Below are positions 34,769 through 43,952 of a DNA stretch of 64,000 nt, one piece after another. The DNA lies in NCBI GenBank assembly GCA_034003765.1, contig JAVEXZ010000011.1, positions 1-64,000 of the forward strand, given 5' to 3'. This stretch comes from JAAZGD01 sp034003765 (GTDB lineage: Bacteria > Bacillota > Clostridia > Peptostreptococcales > Anaerovoracaceae). The translations under genes were made by a program, and so were the position numbers. The notes below the pieces were generated by a model, which ran no database searches, had not been told where the DNA came from, and was given only the letters and a program-made list of their open reading frames with translations. Numbering within the stretch: position 1 is the stretch's first letter; every line of letters starts with the position of its first letter.

Positions 34769-37405
34769 ATGAGAAGTAGAATATTATCAATTGTATTGGC
34801 CTTACTACTTGTTTTATCAAACGGTTCCTTTGCACTAGCATTGGAGTCAGGGCCCCAAAGTAGCGGTTTTTATGATATGCCTAATGATTGGTCAACAGTA
34901 GCCCTAAGCAATGCTGTAGACAATGGCTTGCTTAAGGGATATCAAGTAGATGATAAAACTTTTATCTATGGGAAAAACCCAGTAACAAGGGCTGAGATGG
35001 CTGCCGTTATAAACAGGGCATTTGGAGCCACAGTTAAGGCGGATATTTCAGGAGCAGGAGATGTTGCCGCAAATAGGTGGTATGCAGATGAGATGGCAAA
35101 GGCTGTAAATATGAGGGCCTTTTCAATGGACACTCAAATGCGGCCTAATGATAACATTACTAGAGAAGAGGCATTTGTAGTTTTATCCAGAGTCTTTAAG
35201 ATAACAAGTGTAGACGAAAACCTTGTAGCCCTAAATAATTTTTCTGACAAGGAGCAAATTAGCGGCTGGGCAAAGAAAGGCCTTTGTGGCATGGCAGAGG
35301 CTGGATATATAAAGGGATCTAATGGGATGTTGCTTCCTTTGGCAACTATATCTCGAGCTGAGTTTGCCGTTGTTATGGACAACTTGGTTAAAGAGTATAT
35401 TACCCAACCTGGAACCGTAACCCAAGTTGCTGCTGGGGGAAACGTTTTGGTTCGCTCAGAAGGTGTAACATTAAAGAACCTAACAGTTAAGGGGGATTTA
35501 ATAATAGGTGATGGAGTTGGTGAAGGGGAGGTCATTCTTGATGGAGTAATTGTAGAAGGCAAGGTCATTGTTCGAGGTGGTGGCCCAAACTCTATAATTA
35601 TCCGTGGCAATTCAGATATAGGAAAAATCATTCTTACTAAGATAAATGGTGAGATAAGAGTGGTTGTTGAAGGCGATGCAGATGTTGAAATAATATATGT
35701 AGATGATGGGTCTGACGATGTTATCCTTCAGGGCACAGTTGGGCTTATGGAAATCGCTGGTGATAATATAACAGCAAGGGTAGAGACTTCTATGGAAGGA
35801 CGTGTAATAATCACTGGAAACAGCTCCTTTGTAATATTTGGAGATGTGACAGTTGGTGATACTTTAATTCCTGCTGGTGGCGGAGGCGGCACGGGCACTA
35901 GTGGCGGTGGAGGTGAAAGCACAATAATTCCACCTACACTAAGCATAACAGTTTCAGCTGGAGCATTTGTACCAGGAGAACCTGGTGAATTTTATATATC
36001 GACAAATGCCAACTCTTATGAAGGTGTAATGACAAGATTTGAAGTAGTACACAATTTCAATGGTGTCGAAGAAGATGATGAAAACGAGGTTGAGAATATC
36101 CAAGTAATTGAAGAGCTGGAATATCTTGATTCTGAAAATGAATGGGTTGCGTTAGACCATATAGTGCCACCTTCACCTTTTGCAGACAATCTAATCACTG
36201 AAACAACTTATTGTCGATTCACATTTGATGACAGTGCAGCTGGTCAGTCGTATGAATTTACACTCAATATAGTTAGAGATGACGATGGCCTAATATTAGC
36301 ATCGACATCTGCAACCTTTAATGTATATTCTCAGGAAAGTGAATTTGAGTTTGATGAAGAAAGACAAACAATTACAAAATATATAGGTGGAAAAGCCAAG
36401 GTAATTGTACCTGAGAAAATTGGAGACATTGAAGTTATTTCGATAGAAGGAGATCCACTATATAAAAATCCAACAACTACTAGTGTTATCCTTCCTGATG
36501 GCCTATTAACAATAGGTGATAATGCTTTTGAAAACTGGACTAACCTTGAGAAAATAAATATTCCGGATTCTATAACCAAAATTGGGAAATATGGATTTTT
36601 TGAATGTTTAAAATTAGAGAGCATTACTATACCAGATAGCATCACCGAAATTGGGGATCATGCTTTTGCTTATTGCGAGACGCTTACAAGTTTTAACATT
36701 CCAGATACTGTAACAGTAATCGGTAAGGGTGTATTCGCTTCGTGTTTGAAGATTACAAGTATAAATATTCCATCTACAGTAACAGAAATAGGAGACGGTG
36801 CTTTTGCTGGTTGTGGATTTACCAACATAACACTTCCTGCTGGATTAACGGTGATTAACGATTATACTTTTGGAGGCTGTAATTCACTGCTAAGTGTTCT
36901 TATTCCAGATACCGTTACCTCTATTGGGATAGGGGCATTTAGTAATTGTACGAGTCTTACAAACATCGTAATCCCCAACAATGTAACATTTATAGGGGAA
37001 CGTGCTTTTGAAAGTTGTACAAAGCTTGCAAGCATAACACTTTCTGAAAACTTAGCTAGCATAGGCTATTATGCTTTTATCAATAATGCGCTTAGCACCG
37101 TTGAAATCCCAAGTAGTGTAACTTTTATTGATTTTGCTGCATTTAGAGAATGTAGAGATCTTGTATCGGTTAGTATCCTGGGAACGGGAGCTAAGGTTAT
37201 TGGAGATAGGAATTTTAGGGATTGTGCGAGTCTTAGCAGGATAAGTGTATCTTCCGCCTCTATTACATTTGGAGAAAATCTATTCACTCATGCTACTAAT
37301 CCAGACAATGCATTTAGAGACGCATATCAAGAGGGATCAGGAGATGATGATGTGGGTGTACCAGGGGTTTATACTAAATCCGGGACAACTTGGACCAGGG
37401 AATAG
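34769..37405 (+). CDS. SLH-domain surface protein with BspA-type leucine-rich repeats
   Basis: An 878-residue exported protein. ATG 34769 is chosen for the GGAGGAG upstream and because it begins a proper signal peptide (MRSRILSIVLALLLVLS, cleaved near ALA). Three SLH domains follow (about 33-210; TRAEMAAVINRAF, TREEAFVVLSRVF, SRAEFAVVMDNLV), which bind cell-wall polymers. A beta-rich region of short V/I repeats (about 215-375), a Gly-rich linker (GGGGTGTSGGGGE), an Ig-like domain and about eleven BspA-type repeats (for example SITIPDSITEIGDHAFAYC) complete it. It probably mediates surface binding or adhesion. The BspA repeats are intact, in-frame and variable. Confidence 0.88.
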   Translation: MRSRILSIVLALLLVLSNGSFALALESGPQSSGFYDMPNDWSTVALSNAVDNGLLKGYQVDDKTFIYGKNPVTRAEMAAVINRAFGATVKADISGAGDVAANRWYADEMAKAVNMRAFSMDTQMRPNDNITREEAFVVLSRVFKITSVDENLVALNNFSDKEQISGWAKKGLCGMAEAGYIKGSNGMLLPLATISRAEFAVVMDNLVKEYITQPGTVTQVAAGGNVLVRSEGVTLKNLTVKGDLIIGDGVGEGEVILDGVIVEGKVIVRGGGPNSIIIRGNSDIGKIILTKINGEIRVVVEGDADVEIIYVDDGSDDVILQGTVGLMEIAGDNITARVETSMEGRVIITGNSSFVIFGDVTVGDTLIPAGGGGGTGTSGGGGESTIIPPTLSITVSAGAFVPGEPGEFYISTNANSYEGVMTRFEVVHNFNGVEEDDENEVENIQVIEELEYLDSENEWVALDHIVPPSPFADNLITETTYCRFTFDDSAAGQSYEFTLNIVRDDDGLILASTSATFNVYSQESEFEFDEERQTITKYIGGKAKVIVPEKIGDIEVISIEGDPLYKNPTTTSVILPDGLLTIGDNAFENWTNLEKINIPDSITKIGKYGFFECLKLESITIPDSITEIGDHAFAYCETLTSFNIPDTVTVIGKGVFASCLKITSINIPSTVTEIGDGAFAGCGFTNITLPAGLTVINDYTFGGCNSLLSVLIPDTVTSIGIGAFSNCTSLTNIVIPNNVTFIGERAFESCTKLASITLSENLASIGYYAFINNALSTVEIPSSVTFIDFAAFRECRDLVSVSILGTGAKVIGDRNFRDCASLSRISVSSASITFGENLFTHATNPDNAFRDAYQEGSGDDDVGVPGVYTKSGTTWTRE

Positions 37406-37483
37406 ATATAATATAAAACTATATATAAAATCGTAGGTAGGTCTAAACTAATATTTAATTAAATAGTTACTTAATCTAAAACT

Positions 37484-37528
37484 CCAGTCTTTGGTCAGCC
37501 ATAATAGCTAATCAAAGGCTGGTTTTTT
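37484..37528 (+). terminator. Terminator of the surface-protein gene
   Basis: CCAGTCTTTGGT (37484-37495) pairs with ATCAAAGGCTGG (37511-37522) with two G-T pairs, followed by six T. Confidence 0.85.
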
Positions 37529-37532
37529 GGGG

Positions 37533-37632
37533 GGCTTTATTAGGAGAGGCCTCTCTTTTGCATCCTTGAAAACCATACTTTGTTACTGTATACTGAAACA
37601 AACAAGTTAATTGTGAGCTCTTTGCACTAAGG
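37533..37632. repeat. Right copy of the ~100-bp direct repeat
   Basis: Matches 26950-27047: 38 identical bases at its left end and a similar remainder ending CACTAAGG. The end of this copy supplies the ribosome binding site of the MscS gene (AAGGAGGTG), so the right copy probably represents the ancestral upstream DNA of that gene. Confidence 0.85.
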
Positions 37633-37642
37633 AGGTGTACCT

Positions 37643-38905
37643 TTGTTATATAAAATATATGATTTTTACAATGCAATTGGGGTTGTTAAATATGCAGAAG
37701 GATTGACCTATTTTACCTTGTTCCTTGGGGTCCTACTTGCAGCCATTTTAGCCCGTGTTCTAATTAATATTGTGCTTGTAAAAGTAATATCCAAAACCGC
37801 TAAAAAGACCAAAACCCAATGGGACAATATATTATTGGAAAACCAGTTTTTTCAGAGAATATCCAACCTGGCTATTCCCATAGTTCTTTCCATGTTCACT
37901 AAGACCTTTACTCCAGTTATTGATATTTGGGATAGGGCCGTGGGATTGCTGGTTGTCATATTTGTAGTATTTATCGTAACCGCATCATTAAATGCCATTG
38001 AAGAAATATATAGAGGCTATGAGATTTATAAAACCAGACCTATTAAAGGGGTTTTACAAGTAGTAAATATCATTAATTTTATCATTGGTGGGGTAGTTGC
38101 CATAGCCCTATTAGTGGGAGAAAGCCCAATGGTACTCCTAGGTGGAATTGGGGCCATGACCGCCGTAACCAGTTTAATATTTAAAGATGCTATTTTAGGT
38201 TTTGTAGCAGGAATACAGCTTACTGGAAATGATATGGTACGCATTGGTGATTGGATTGAGGTTCCTAATTATTCAGCTAATGGAACAGTAATAGATATGT
38301 CTTTGACAACTGTAAAGGTTGAGAACTTTGATAATACCATTACTACAGTACCTGCCTATGCTATGATTACCAATGCCTTCATTAATTGGCGGGGCATGGA
38401 AGATTCAGGTAGCAGACGTATTAAAAGAGCTCTCTATATAAATGTTAGCGATGTTAGGTTTGTGGATGATGTTGATTTAGACCATTACGAAGAAATTGAT
38501 TTATTGACCGAATATATTAAACGCAGAAGAAAAGAAATAACAGAGGATAATAAAAAGAAGGCCCAAGGCCCAAATCTGGAAATGAACACTAGGAGATTAA
38601 CTAATCTTGGCACTTTTCGTGTATATGTAGAAGAATACCTAAAGCATCATCCAGGGATCCGTAACGATACTACATTGATGGTAAGACAATTAAACACTGA
38701 GGGGCAAGGCATTCCCTTAGAAATATATGCATTTGCTAACACCACGGATTGGATCAAATATGAAGAAATCCAAGCAAATATGTTTGACCATCTCTATGCC
38801 ATTGCTACAGAATTTGGCCTTACATTGTTCCAAAAACCTTCAGGCAATGATGTTAGAAAACTCGGCTTAGTTAGTAACAAAAAGGGGAGGATTAATAAGG
38901 ATTAA
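37643..38905 (+). CDS. MscS-family mechanosensitive ion channel
   Basis: A 420-residue membrane protein. The start is a TTG at 37643 behind AAGGAGGTG; no ATG fits. Four or so hydrophobic segments precede the MscS pore region LVGESPMVLLGGIGAMTAVT, then KDAILGFVAGIQLTGNDMVRIGDWIEV, a signature of the MscS cytoplasmic domain, followed by GTVIDMSLTTVKVENFDNT. A C-terminal extension of about 130 residues is typical of the YbdG/YnaI-like members. It releases solutes on hypo-osmotic shock. It lies just outside the right repeat. Confidence 0.88.
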   Translation: MLYKIYDFYNAIGVVKYAEGLTYFTLFLGVLLAAILARVLINIVLVKVISKTAKKTKTQWDNILLENQFFQRISNLAIPIVLSMFTKTFTPVIDIWDRAVGLLVVIFVVFIVTASLNAIEEIYRGYEIYKTRPIKGVLQVVNIINFIIGGVVAIALLVGESPMVLLGGIGAMTAVTSLIFKDAILGFVAGIQLTGNDMVRIGDWIEVPNYSANGTVIDMSLTTVKVENFDNTITTVPAYAMITNAFINWRGMEDSGSRRIKRALYINVSDVRFVDDVDLDHYEEIDLLTEYIKRRRKEITEDNKKKAQGPNLEMNTRRLTNLGTFRVYVEEYLKHHPGIRNDTTLMVRQLNTEGQGIPLEIYAFANTTDWIKYEEIQANMFDHLYAIATEFGLTLFQKPSGNDVRKLGLVSNKKGRINKD

Positions 38906-39031
38906 TATTCAGAATATTGCATAAATATTTATTGCTAACAAGTAAAAACAGGGTATAATATGTATTAAATAGAGAATATCTTTTTCTTTATGAAAATATT
39001 ACTTGTTTTTATTTGAGAGGAGGAAAGCAAG

Positions 39032-39604
39032 ATGTTTTGTGCAAAATGCGGAACCGAAAATGCTGAAGAGGATTTATATTGTAAGGGCTGTGGAGCCCCA
39101 CTAAAAGTTGAGCAAGCTAAGGTAAATGAATCACAAGGACTTGAAGAAAGCGCCGTAAAGCCGGCCAAAAAATCTAAAAGAAAAGGCTGCCTTATAACAG
39201 TTATTGTTGTGGCAGTCATTTTATTGGTCCTTATCATTATAGCCGTAACTAATGGAGGAGAAGCCAGTTTTTCCACCGCTAATATTAAGGATGCAGTAAT
39301 GGCTTTGGAGGTTGACCCTGCCACTCAAGAAGCAAGTGTTGAGCAGGATGTTTTTACTCAAGACACTAACATTATTTACGTAACTTTTTATGTAAAGAAT
39401 GTACCCTCTGATACTAAGGTTTCATCTTTGTGGACATACATCCCTTCAGGAGAATCGATGGCGGTAGATCCATTATATCTAGATCAAGATGCCCAAGTAC
39501 AATTTAGTATTGAAATGCCAAATGGTTTCATACCTGGAGATTATCAAGTTGAATTATTCCTAGATGATAAATTAGAAGAAACTTTACCATTTACAGTTGA
39601 ATAG
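39032..39604 (+). CDS. Zinc-ribbon membrane protein of unknown function
   Basis: A 190-residue protein started behind GAGAGGAGGAAAGCAAG. The N-terminus is a zinc ribbon with two CxxC pairs (CAKCGTENAEEDLYCKGCG). A basic linker and one transmembrane helix (CLITVIVVAVILLVLIIIAV) place the C-terminal 120 residues outside the cell. That part is beta-rich (YVTFYVKNVPSDTKVSSLWTY) and may bind a partner or cell-wall component. It heads a group with a hypothetical protein and a lipoprotein. Confidence 0.75.
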   Translation: MFCAKCGTENAEEDLYCKGCGAPLKVEQAKVNESQGLEESAVKPAKKSKRKGCLITVIVVAVILLVLIIIAVTNGGEASFSTANIKDAVMALEVDPATQEASVEQDVFTQDTNIIYVTFYVKNVPSDTKVSSLWTYIPSGESMAVDPLYLDQDAQVQFSIEMPNGFIPGDYQVELFLDDKLEETLPFTVE

Positions 39605-39636
39605 TTAAATCCTATGATAGGGGGCAAGATATTATT

Positions 39637-40125
39637 ATGGAAAAGACAATTATTCTTGAAGAAATTATGGGAAAACTATCCCATATGGGCTTGAAGCCAA
39701 AGGTACAGGAATCCGCAGATTTGACTCTTGACCAAGAGTTTTTAGATGCAAAATGGTCTACAGGAAAAAATCGCTTGGAATACCATAATTCGGCAATATT
39801 AGATGAAGATGATAAAACCTTGTATTATTGGGAAACCACTAAAGAGACTGGAGCGGGATTTTCTTTTGGCACCAAAAGTAGTTCTTCCTTCCAGTCGGGA
39901 ATGACTCTAATGCGAAAAGTGAAATCTATTCAATACGGTCCTGATGGCAAGGCTTATGAGTATGATTTAGACCTGGGGGCAATAACTAAGGCATACAAAG
40001 AGACTGCTAAGGAGCATGGTTGGAAATTTAAGGTTGTTTTGAAAAAAGAAAAAGCCACGTACCCACCTGGCTATATTCCAGAAAAAGTCATGGACACAGC
40101 CATCGATCCTAACAAAGAAATGTAG
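39637..40125 (+). CDS. Hypothetical protein
   Basis: A 162-residue soluble protein I do not recognise. It starts 32 bases after the zinc-ribbon gene, behind ATAGGGGGCAAG. It has no signal or membrane segment. It is rich in Lys and Glu, contains a Ser/Phe-rich central stretch (FGTKSSSSFQSGM) and ends TAIDPNKEM. The short spacing suggests co-transcription with the zinc-ribbon gene. No function is proposed. Confidence 0.65.
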   Translation: MEKTIILEEIMGKLSHMGLKPKVQESADLTLDQEFLDAKWSTGKNRLEYHNSAILDEDDKTLYYWETTKETGAGFSFGTKSSSSFQSGMTLMRKVKSIQYGPDGKAYEYDLDLGAITKAYKETAKEHGWKFKVVLKKEKATYPPGYIPEKVMDTAIDPNKEM

Positions 40126-40213
40126 TATGACAAATTGTATATAGGGATTACGAAATAGGTCAAACTTGAAGTAAGAAAAACGGAACAGATGTCTTGGAAT
40201 TAAAGGAGAAAAA

Positions 40214-40993
40214 ATGAAAAGCAAAGCCGGTGTATTTGGGAGGGTGAATGTTTTCGCTTTCCTGGTGATAATTATTGTCATCTTAGTTGGGTGTTCTGCT
40301 GAAGGCGAGATGCCTAATAGCCAGGAGCCCAATCAAGCTAATAATGGGGTTACAGAGGCTTCCAGTTATTATATAGATATGGGATATACATATAACTTGT
40401 ATCCTTATGCCATAACGGATGCTACTGTAGATGAATTAAAGTATAGTCTAATTCTACAGGGAGAAATAACACAAAGCTATGCATTCCTAGAGAATGATAA
40501 CGATCCACAGGGGAGCAAAGTTGCTGAAATAAAGATTAGCAGCTTTAATATAACACCTAGTCCCCAGCTTGGTCATTTGAAGGAGGACTTATATGGAGTA
40601 TGTTACGATCCAACGATTCCAGACTATATTCCCATGAACTACGATGATGGAGAATTGTATGTGGATATTTCCCATATTAGCCAAGAGTATAACGAAACTG
40701 TGGGAACAATGAGGTTTCAATTTGAGATTATAGATGTTGGCAGCTATACCTTTTCAACAGACTATGATGGGACCATAAATCCCCAGCTAGCTTATGAAAA
40801 AGCTGGAATTTCATCGGACCAATTGAGATTGCAATTAAATTACGATATTGAAATAACATGCTTTAATGGAAATGTATTCAAAAGCAGGGTGGAGATTGAC
40901 CCTTTGCAAGGAAACTTCCTTTATGATGATTCCCTTCAATTTGTAGATAATTCCTTGTACGACTATAGTGAGGGAAAGCCCTTCAGGGAATAA
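40214..40993 (+). CDS. Putative lipoprotein of unknown function
   Basis: A 259-residue exported protein started behind AAAGGAGAAAAA. The N-terminus ends in the lipobox LVGC (Cys about residue 27) after a hydrophobic stretch. The mature region is acidic and rich in Tyr and Asp, with no family I recognise. It follows the zinc-ribbon and hypothetical genes and could work with them at the cell surface. A short tandem duplication begins just after its stop. Confidence 0.72.
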   Translation: MKSKAGVFGRVNVFAFLVIIIVILVGCSAEGEMPNSQEPNQANNGVTEASSYYIDMGYTYNLYPYAITDATVDELKYSLILQGEITQSYAFLENDNDPQGSKVAEIKISSFNITPSPQLGHLKEDLYGVCYDPTIPDYIPMNYDDGELYVDISHISQEYNETVGTMRFQFEIIDVGSYTFSTDYDGTINPQLAYEKAGISSDQLRLQLNYDIEITCFNGNVFKSRVEIDPLQGNFLYDDSLQFVDNSLYDYSEGKPFRE

Positions 40994-40994
40994 T

Positions 40995-41038
40995 TGACCA
41001 AGTTAATCATTGAAAAACTGACCAAGTTAATCATTGAA
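40995..41038. repeat. Two-copy short tandem duplication
   Basis: TGACCAAGTTAATCATTGAA occurs at 40995-41014 and again at 41019-41038 (period 24), between the lipoprotein stop and the next gene. Confidence 0.9.
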
Positions 41039-41091
41039 TGTTGGCTACTTTCAAATTAGGGTGTATAATCAGAGAAAAGGAGGATAGCGCC

Positions 41092-41496
41092 ATGGTTGAT
41101 TATGGAATTGAGACTGGACTTGAAATCTCGGTACACCGGCAGACTGTTGGATCGAAAGAAGCTATAACTGTAGAGGATTTTGCTTTGGGGACTTTGCTGT
41201 CTACCGCTTCAATTGCAAATATGGTTTCGGAGATTTCTGTTGATCTACTAGATCCTACTCTCCCAGAGGATCATTTTACTGTAGGAAATAAGTTTTCGGT
41301 TACCCACATAGCCCCAGTTATTACAGGTGCTTCAGTGACCTTGAATATAAAGGTGGTAGATGTTGAGAATAATATTATTCGCCTTGTATTTGTAGGCCAT
41401 GATGATAAGGGTAGATTTTGTGAAGGAACTCATGAGCGGATCGTAATCTTGAGGAATAAGTTGTTTGATATAGCTTATGAAAGAGCGAGGGAATAA
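41092..41496 (+). CDS. Hotdog-fold thioesterase-like protein (FlK type)
   Basis: A 134-residue protein; ATG 41092 follows AAAAGGAGGATAGCGCC. The sequence (TVGSKEAITVEDFALGTLLS, then VTHIAPVITGASVTLNIKV and FVGHDDKGRFCEGTHER) matches the fluoroacetyl-CoA thioesterase-like (FlK) hotdog family, whose members hydrolyse acyl-CoAs or bind acyl groups. The conserved Thr, Glu and His positions (near T36 and the late GTHER) look plausible. It precedes the corrinoid methyltransferase genes after a gap of 215 bases, so a shared role is not certain. Confidence 0.72.
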   Translation: MVDYGIETGLEISVHRQTVGSKEAITVEDFALGTLLSTASIANMVSEISVDLLDPTLPEDHFTVGNKFSVTHIAPVITGASVTLNIKVVDVENNIIRLVFVGHDDKGRFCEGTHERIVILRNKLFDIAYERARE

Positions 41497-41711
41497 GGAT
41501 TAATTAAACAAGGCATCATTAATCCTGATTTTAACAGCAAGATCTTTGTGTTGAATTGCAAGGGTTTTATTTGGGAATACATGTGCTTTGTTATTGGCAT
41601 CAATGAAAATCGTGGCAGTAAAATCTATTGCCACGACCATTGTTGCCATCTTTTTTAGATTGAAAGGCCAGTGCTGAATTATTTGTCAAATATCAATGGG
41701 AGGAATAAAAA

Positions 41712-42353
41712 ATGGACCAGCGTTATGAAGCCATGAGACTTGCAGTTCTTGAAGGAGAGGAAGAGGCGGCTGAAGCCTTGGCAAAAGAGGTGTTAGCGGA
41801 AGGTATGGATATTGAAGAAGCCATGAACCAAGGTTTTCTTGTTGGGATTAAGGAAGCTGGAGACCTATATGAGGAGGGTGAATATTATCTGCCTGAGCTT
41901 GTGTGCTCCGCCGATGCAATGAAAACTGCACTAGCCGTCCTTGACCAGGGCCTAAAAAAAGGAGACATTGCAAAAGAGCAAAACAAAAAAATTATGTTGG
42001 TTACAGTCCAGGGAGACGTCCATGATATAGGGAAAACCATTGTGGGGGCCATGATGACTGCCAGTGGCTTTAAAATCATTGATCTTGGCTCAGATGTTCC
42101 CAATGAAGAGGTTATACAAGCAGTGAGGAATGAAAAACCTCATGTTCTGGGCTTGTCTGCTCTTCTTACATCTACAATGGAGGAACAAAAAAACATTATC
42201 CAGATGCTCGAATCTGAGGGACTTCGAAAAGACGTAAAGGTTATCGTTGGAGGAGCTCCTGTAAATCAAAACTGGGCCAAGGGTATTGGTGCAGATGGAT
42301 ATTCCGATAGTGCTGTTTCTGCCGTTCGTTTGGTGGAAGACCTGCTAAAGTAA
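41712..42353 (+). CDS. Corrinoid protein of a methyltransferase system
   Basis: A 213-residue cobalamin-binding protein started behind GGGAGGAATAAAAA. The N-terminal helical cap (MDQRYEAMRLAVLEGEEE) is followed by the B12 domain with DVHDIGKTIV, in which His104 is the lower axial ligand, then GLSALLTSTM and GGAPVNQNWAKGIGADGY. It accepts a methyl group from the MttB-like enzyme encoded 12 bases downstream and passes it to the UroD-type methyltransferase. It matches the MttC/MtgC length class. Confidence 0.92.
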   Translation: MDQRYEAMRLAVLEGEEEAAEALAKEVLAEGMDIEEAMNQGFLVGIKEAGDLYEEGEYYLPELVCSADAMKTALAVLDQGLKKGDIAKEQNKKIMLVTVQGDVHDIGKTIVGAMMTASGFKIIDLGSDVPNEEVIQAVRNEKPHVLGLSALLTSTMEEQKNIIQMLESEGLRKDVKVIVGGAPVNQNWAKGIGADGYSDSAVSAVRLVEDLLK

Positions 42354-42365
42354 GGGGGGAATGCC

Positions 42366-43796
42366 ATGAATATGAGGGGTTCAGTAATAAACCAAGAAGA
42401 GATAAAGAGACTTCACACAGAAAGCCTAAGAATATTAGAGGATGTAGGGGTTAGAATCCAAAGCGAGAAGGCGCTGGGATTGCTTGAAAACAAGGGGGCC
42501 TTTGTAAATTGGGACACCCAGATTGCAAAAATCCCTAGAAAGCTTGTTGAATCTTCTTTGAACTTGTGTCCAAAGGATTTTGTTTTGGGGGCAAGAGACC
42601 CTGAATTTGACCTAAGCCTACCCAATGAAAAATCTTCTATTAATTTGGACGGAACTGGTACACGTATCAGGGATTTTCACACAGGTGAGAGAAGAGGTGC
42701 AAAGCTTTCGGATATTGCAGATGCATCTAGGGTATTTGATTCCATGGATTGTGGAACCGTTCTTTGGCCGCCCTTAGTGGCCCAGGATGTTAAGAGCACA
42801 GCATCTGGATTTTTGGGAGCATCGACTGCTTTTCTAAATTCCAGGAAACATATTCAGGATGAAGTAAAAAAAATCGAGGAAGTAGAATTTGTATGGCAAC
42901 TTCTAAAAACAATTTTAGGCTCGGAAGATGAGATAAGAAATAGGAAGATTTACTCTGCAACTTATTGTACCGTTGCCCCATTAAGCCATGATAAGGATAT
43001 GCTTGAAGCCACAATGGAACTTACTGGCCACCATGCTCCAATCCTTATGTATCCCATGCCTGCAACGGGAAGCACCGGACCTGCTAGCCTTTTTTCAAAT
43101 ATTGCACTAGCTAATGCAGAGACCTTATCTTCAATTGTGGTTTTTCAGACCCTATCACCAGGAACCCCCCTTATTTATGGTGCTGCTTTAGGTACCATAG
43201 ATAGACGTACAGGGGCATTCTTAGAGGGCGCTGTGGAAACTGCCATACAGCTTACTGCCATGACCCAAATGGGTGAATATTATAAGCTTCCAACTATCGT
43301 TGCTGGATGTTTAACGGATGCTCATTCCATTGGAATTCAAGCTATTATGGAAAAAACCCTAACATCCCTTCCCTTAGTCCTGGCAGGGGTTGATGTTGTT
43401 CAAGGGGCTGGGTTCTTAGAAAGTAGTATGACCCTTTGCTTGGAGCAAATCCTTATAGATGGTGAGATCCTTCATCTCTGTAACCGAATGGCCCAAGGCA
43501 TTGATTGTTCCGAGGAGAAAAATCTCTTTGATGACATCCAAGCAGTGGGACCTGGAAATCATTTCTTGAAACAAAAAAGTACCAGAAACCTTTTTAGAAC
43601 GGATGAATATTACACACCTCCACTTTCCATAAGAGATTCTTATGATTCATGGATCACTATAGGGTCACCGGATATGATTGGGAATGCAAGAGCTAAGGTT
43701 GATGCTCTATTGAAGTCTGAACTCCCAAATCCCATAGATCATCAAAAGGAAAAGGTAATTCGAGAGATAATGAAAGAGGCTGAAGAAACCCTATAG
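42366..43796 (+). CDS. MttB-family methyltransferase without pyrrolysine
   Basis: A 476-residue member of the trimethylamine methyltransferase superfamily (RILEDVGVRIQSEKALGLL at the N-terminus, GCLTDAHSIGIQAIMEKTL and GAGFLESSMTLCLEQILIDG later). The frame is continuous, with no in-frame UAG, so it belongs to the non-Pyl group that demethylates quaternary amines such as glycine betaine, proline betaine or carnitine. The exact substrate is unknown. It is coupled to the corrinoid gene upstream. Its stop lies in the first unit of a 55-bp tandem repeat. Confidence 0.88.
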   Translation: MNMRGSVINQEEIKRLHTESLRILEDVGVRIQSEKALGLLENKGAFVNWDTQIAKIPRKLVESSLNLCPKDFVLGARDPEFDLSLPNEKSSINLDGTGTRIRDFHTGERRGAKLSDIADASRVFDSMDCGTVLWPPLVAQDVKSTASGFLGASTAFLNSRKHIQDEVKKIEEVEFVWQLLKTILGSEDEIRNRKIYSATYCTVAPLSHDKDMLEATMELTGHHAPILMYPMPATGSTGPASLFSNIALANAETLSSIVVFQTLSPGTPLIYGAALGTIDRRTGAFLEGAVETAIQLTAMTQMGEYYKLPTIVAGCLTDAHSIGIQAIMEKTLTSLPLVLAGVDVVQGAGFLESSMTLCLEQILIDGEILHLCNRMAQGIDCSEEKNLFDDIQAVGPGNHFLKQKSTRNLFRTDEYYTPPLSIRDSYDSWITIGSPDMIGNARAKVDALLKSELPNPIDHQKEKVIREIMKEAEETL

Positions 43797-43902
43797 AATA
43801 TCTGGCGTAAGAATTTAAGCAATAGAGATATAAGCAATAGAAACCCTATAGAATATCTGGCGTAAAAATTTAAGCAATAGAGATATAAGCAATAGAAACC
43901 CT
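43785..43902. repeat. 55-bp tandem repeat after the MttB-like gene
   Basis: Units start at 43785 and 43840, with 8 bases of a third at 43895 (GAAACCCT). One substitution separates the two full copies. Each unit also contains AAGCAATAGA twice or nearly so. The first unit overlaps the stop codon (TAG 43794-43796). Confidence 0.9.
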
Positions 43903-43952
43903 GTGGGAATTCGCAAAGAGTATTGTAGAGAGAATAAGGGAGATAAGCTTTT

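Noticed and set aside
27048..37532. Transposon or phage origin of the restriction/surface block
   Set aside because: No transposase, integrase or terminal inverted repeats were found; only the flanking direct repeat supports insertion.
41500..41649. Minus-strand 49-codon frame (MATMVVAIDFTATIF...) between the thioesterase and corrinoid genes
   Set aside because: No good ribosome binding site, no recognised family, and it contains a hairpin sequence; chance is likely.
42366..43796. Possible pyrrolysine (UAG) codon in the MttB-like gene
   Set aside because: The frame has no in-frame UAG before its stop, and no pyl genes are in the window.
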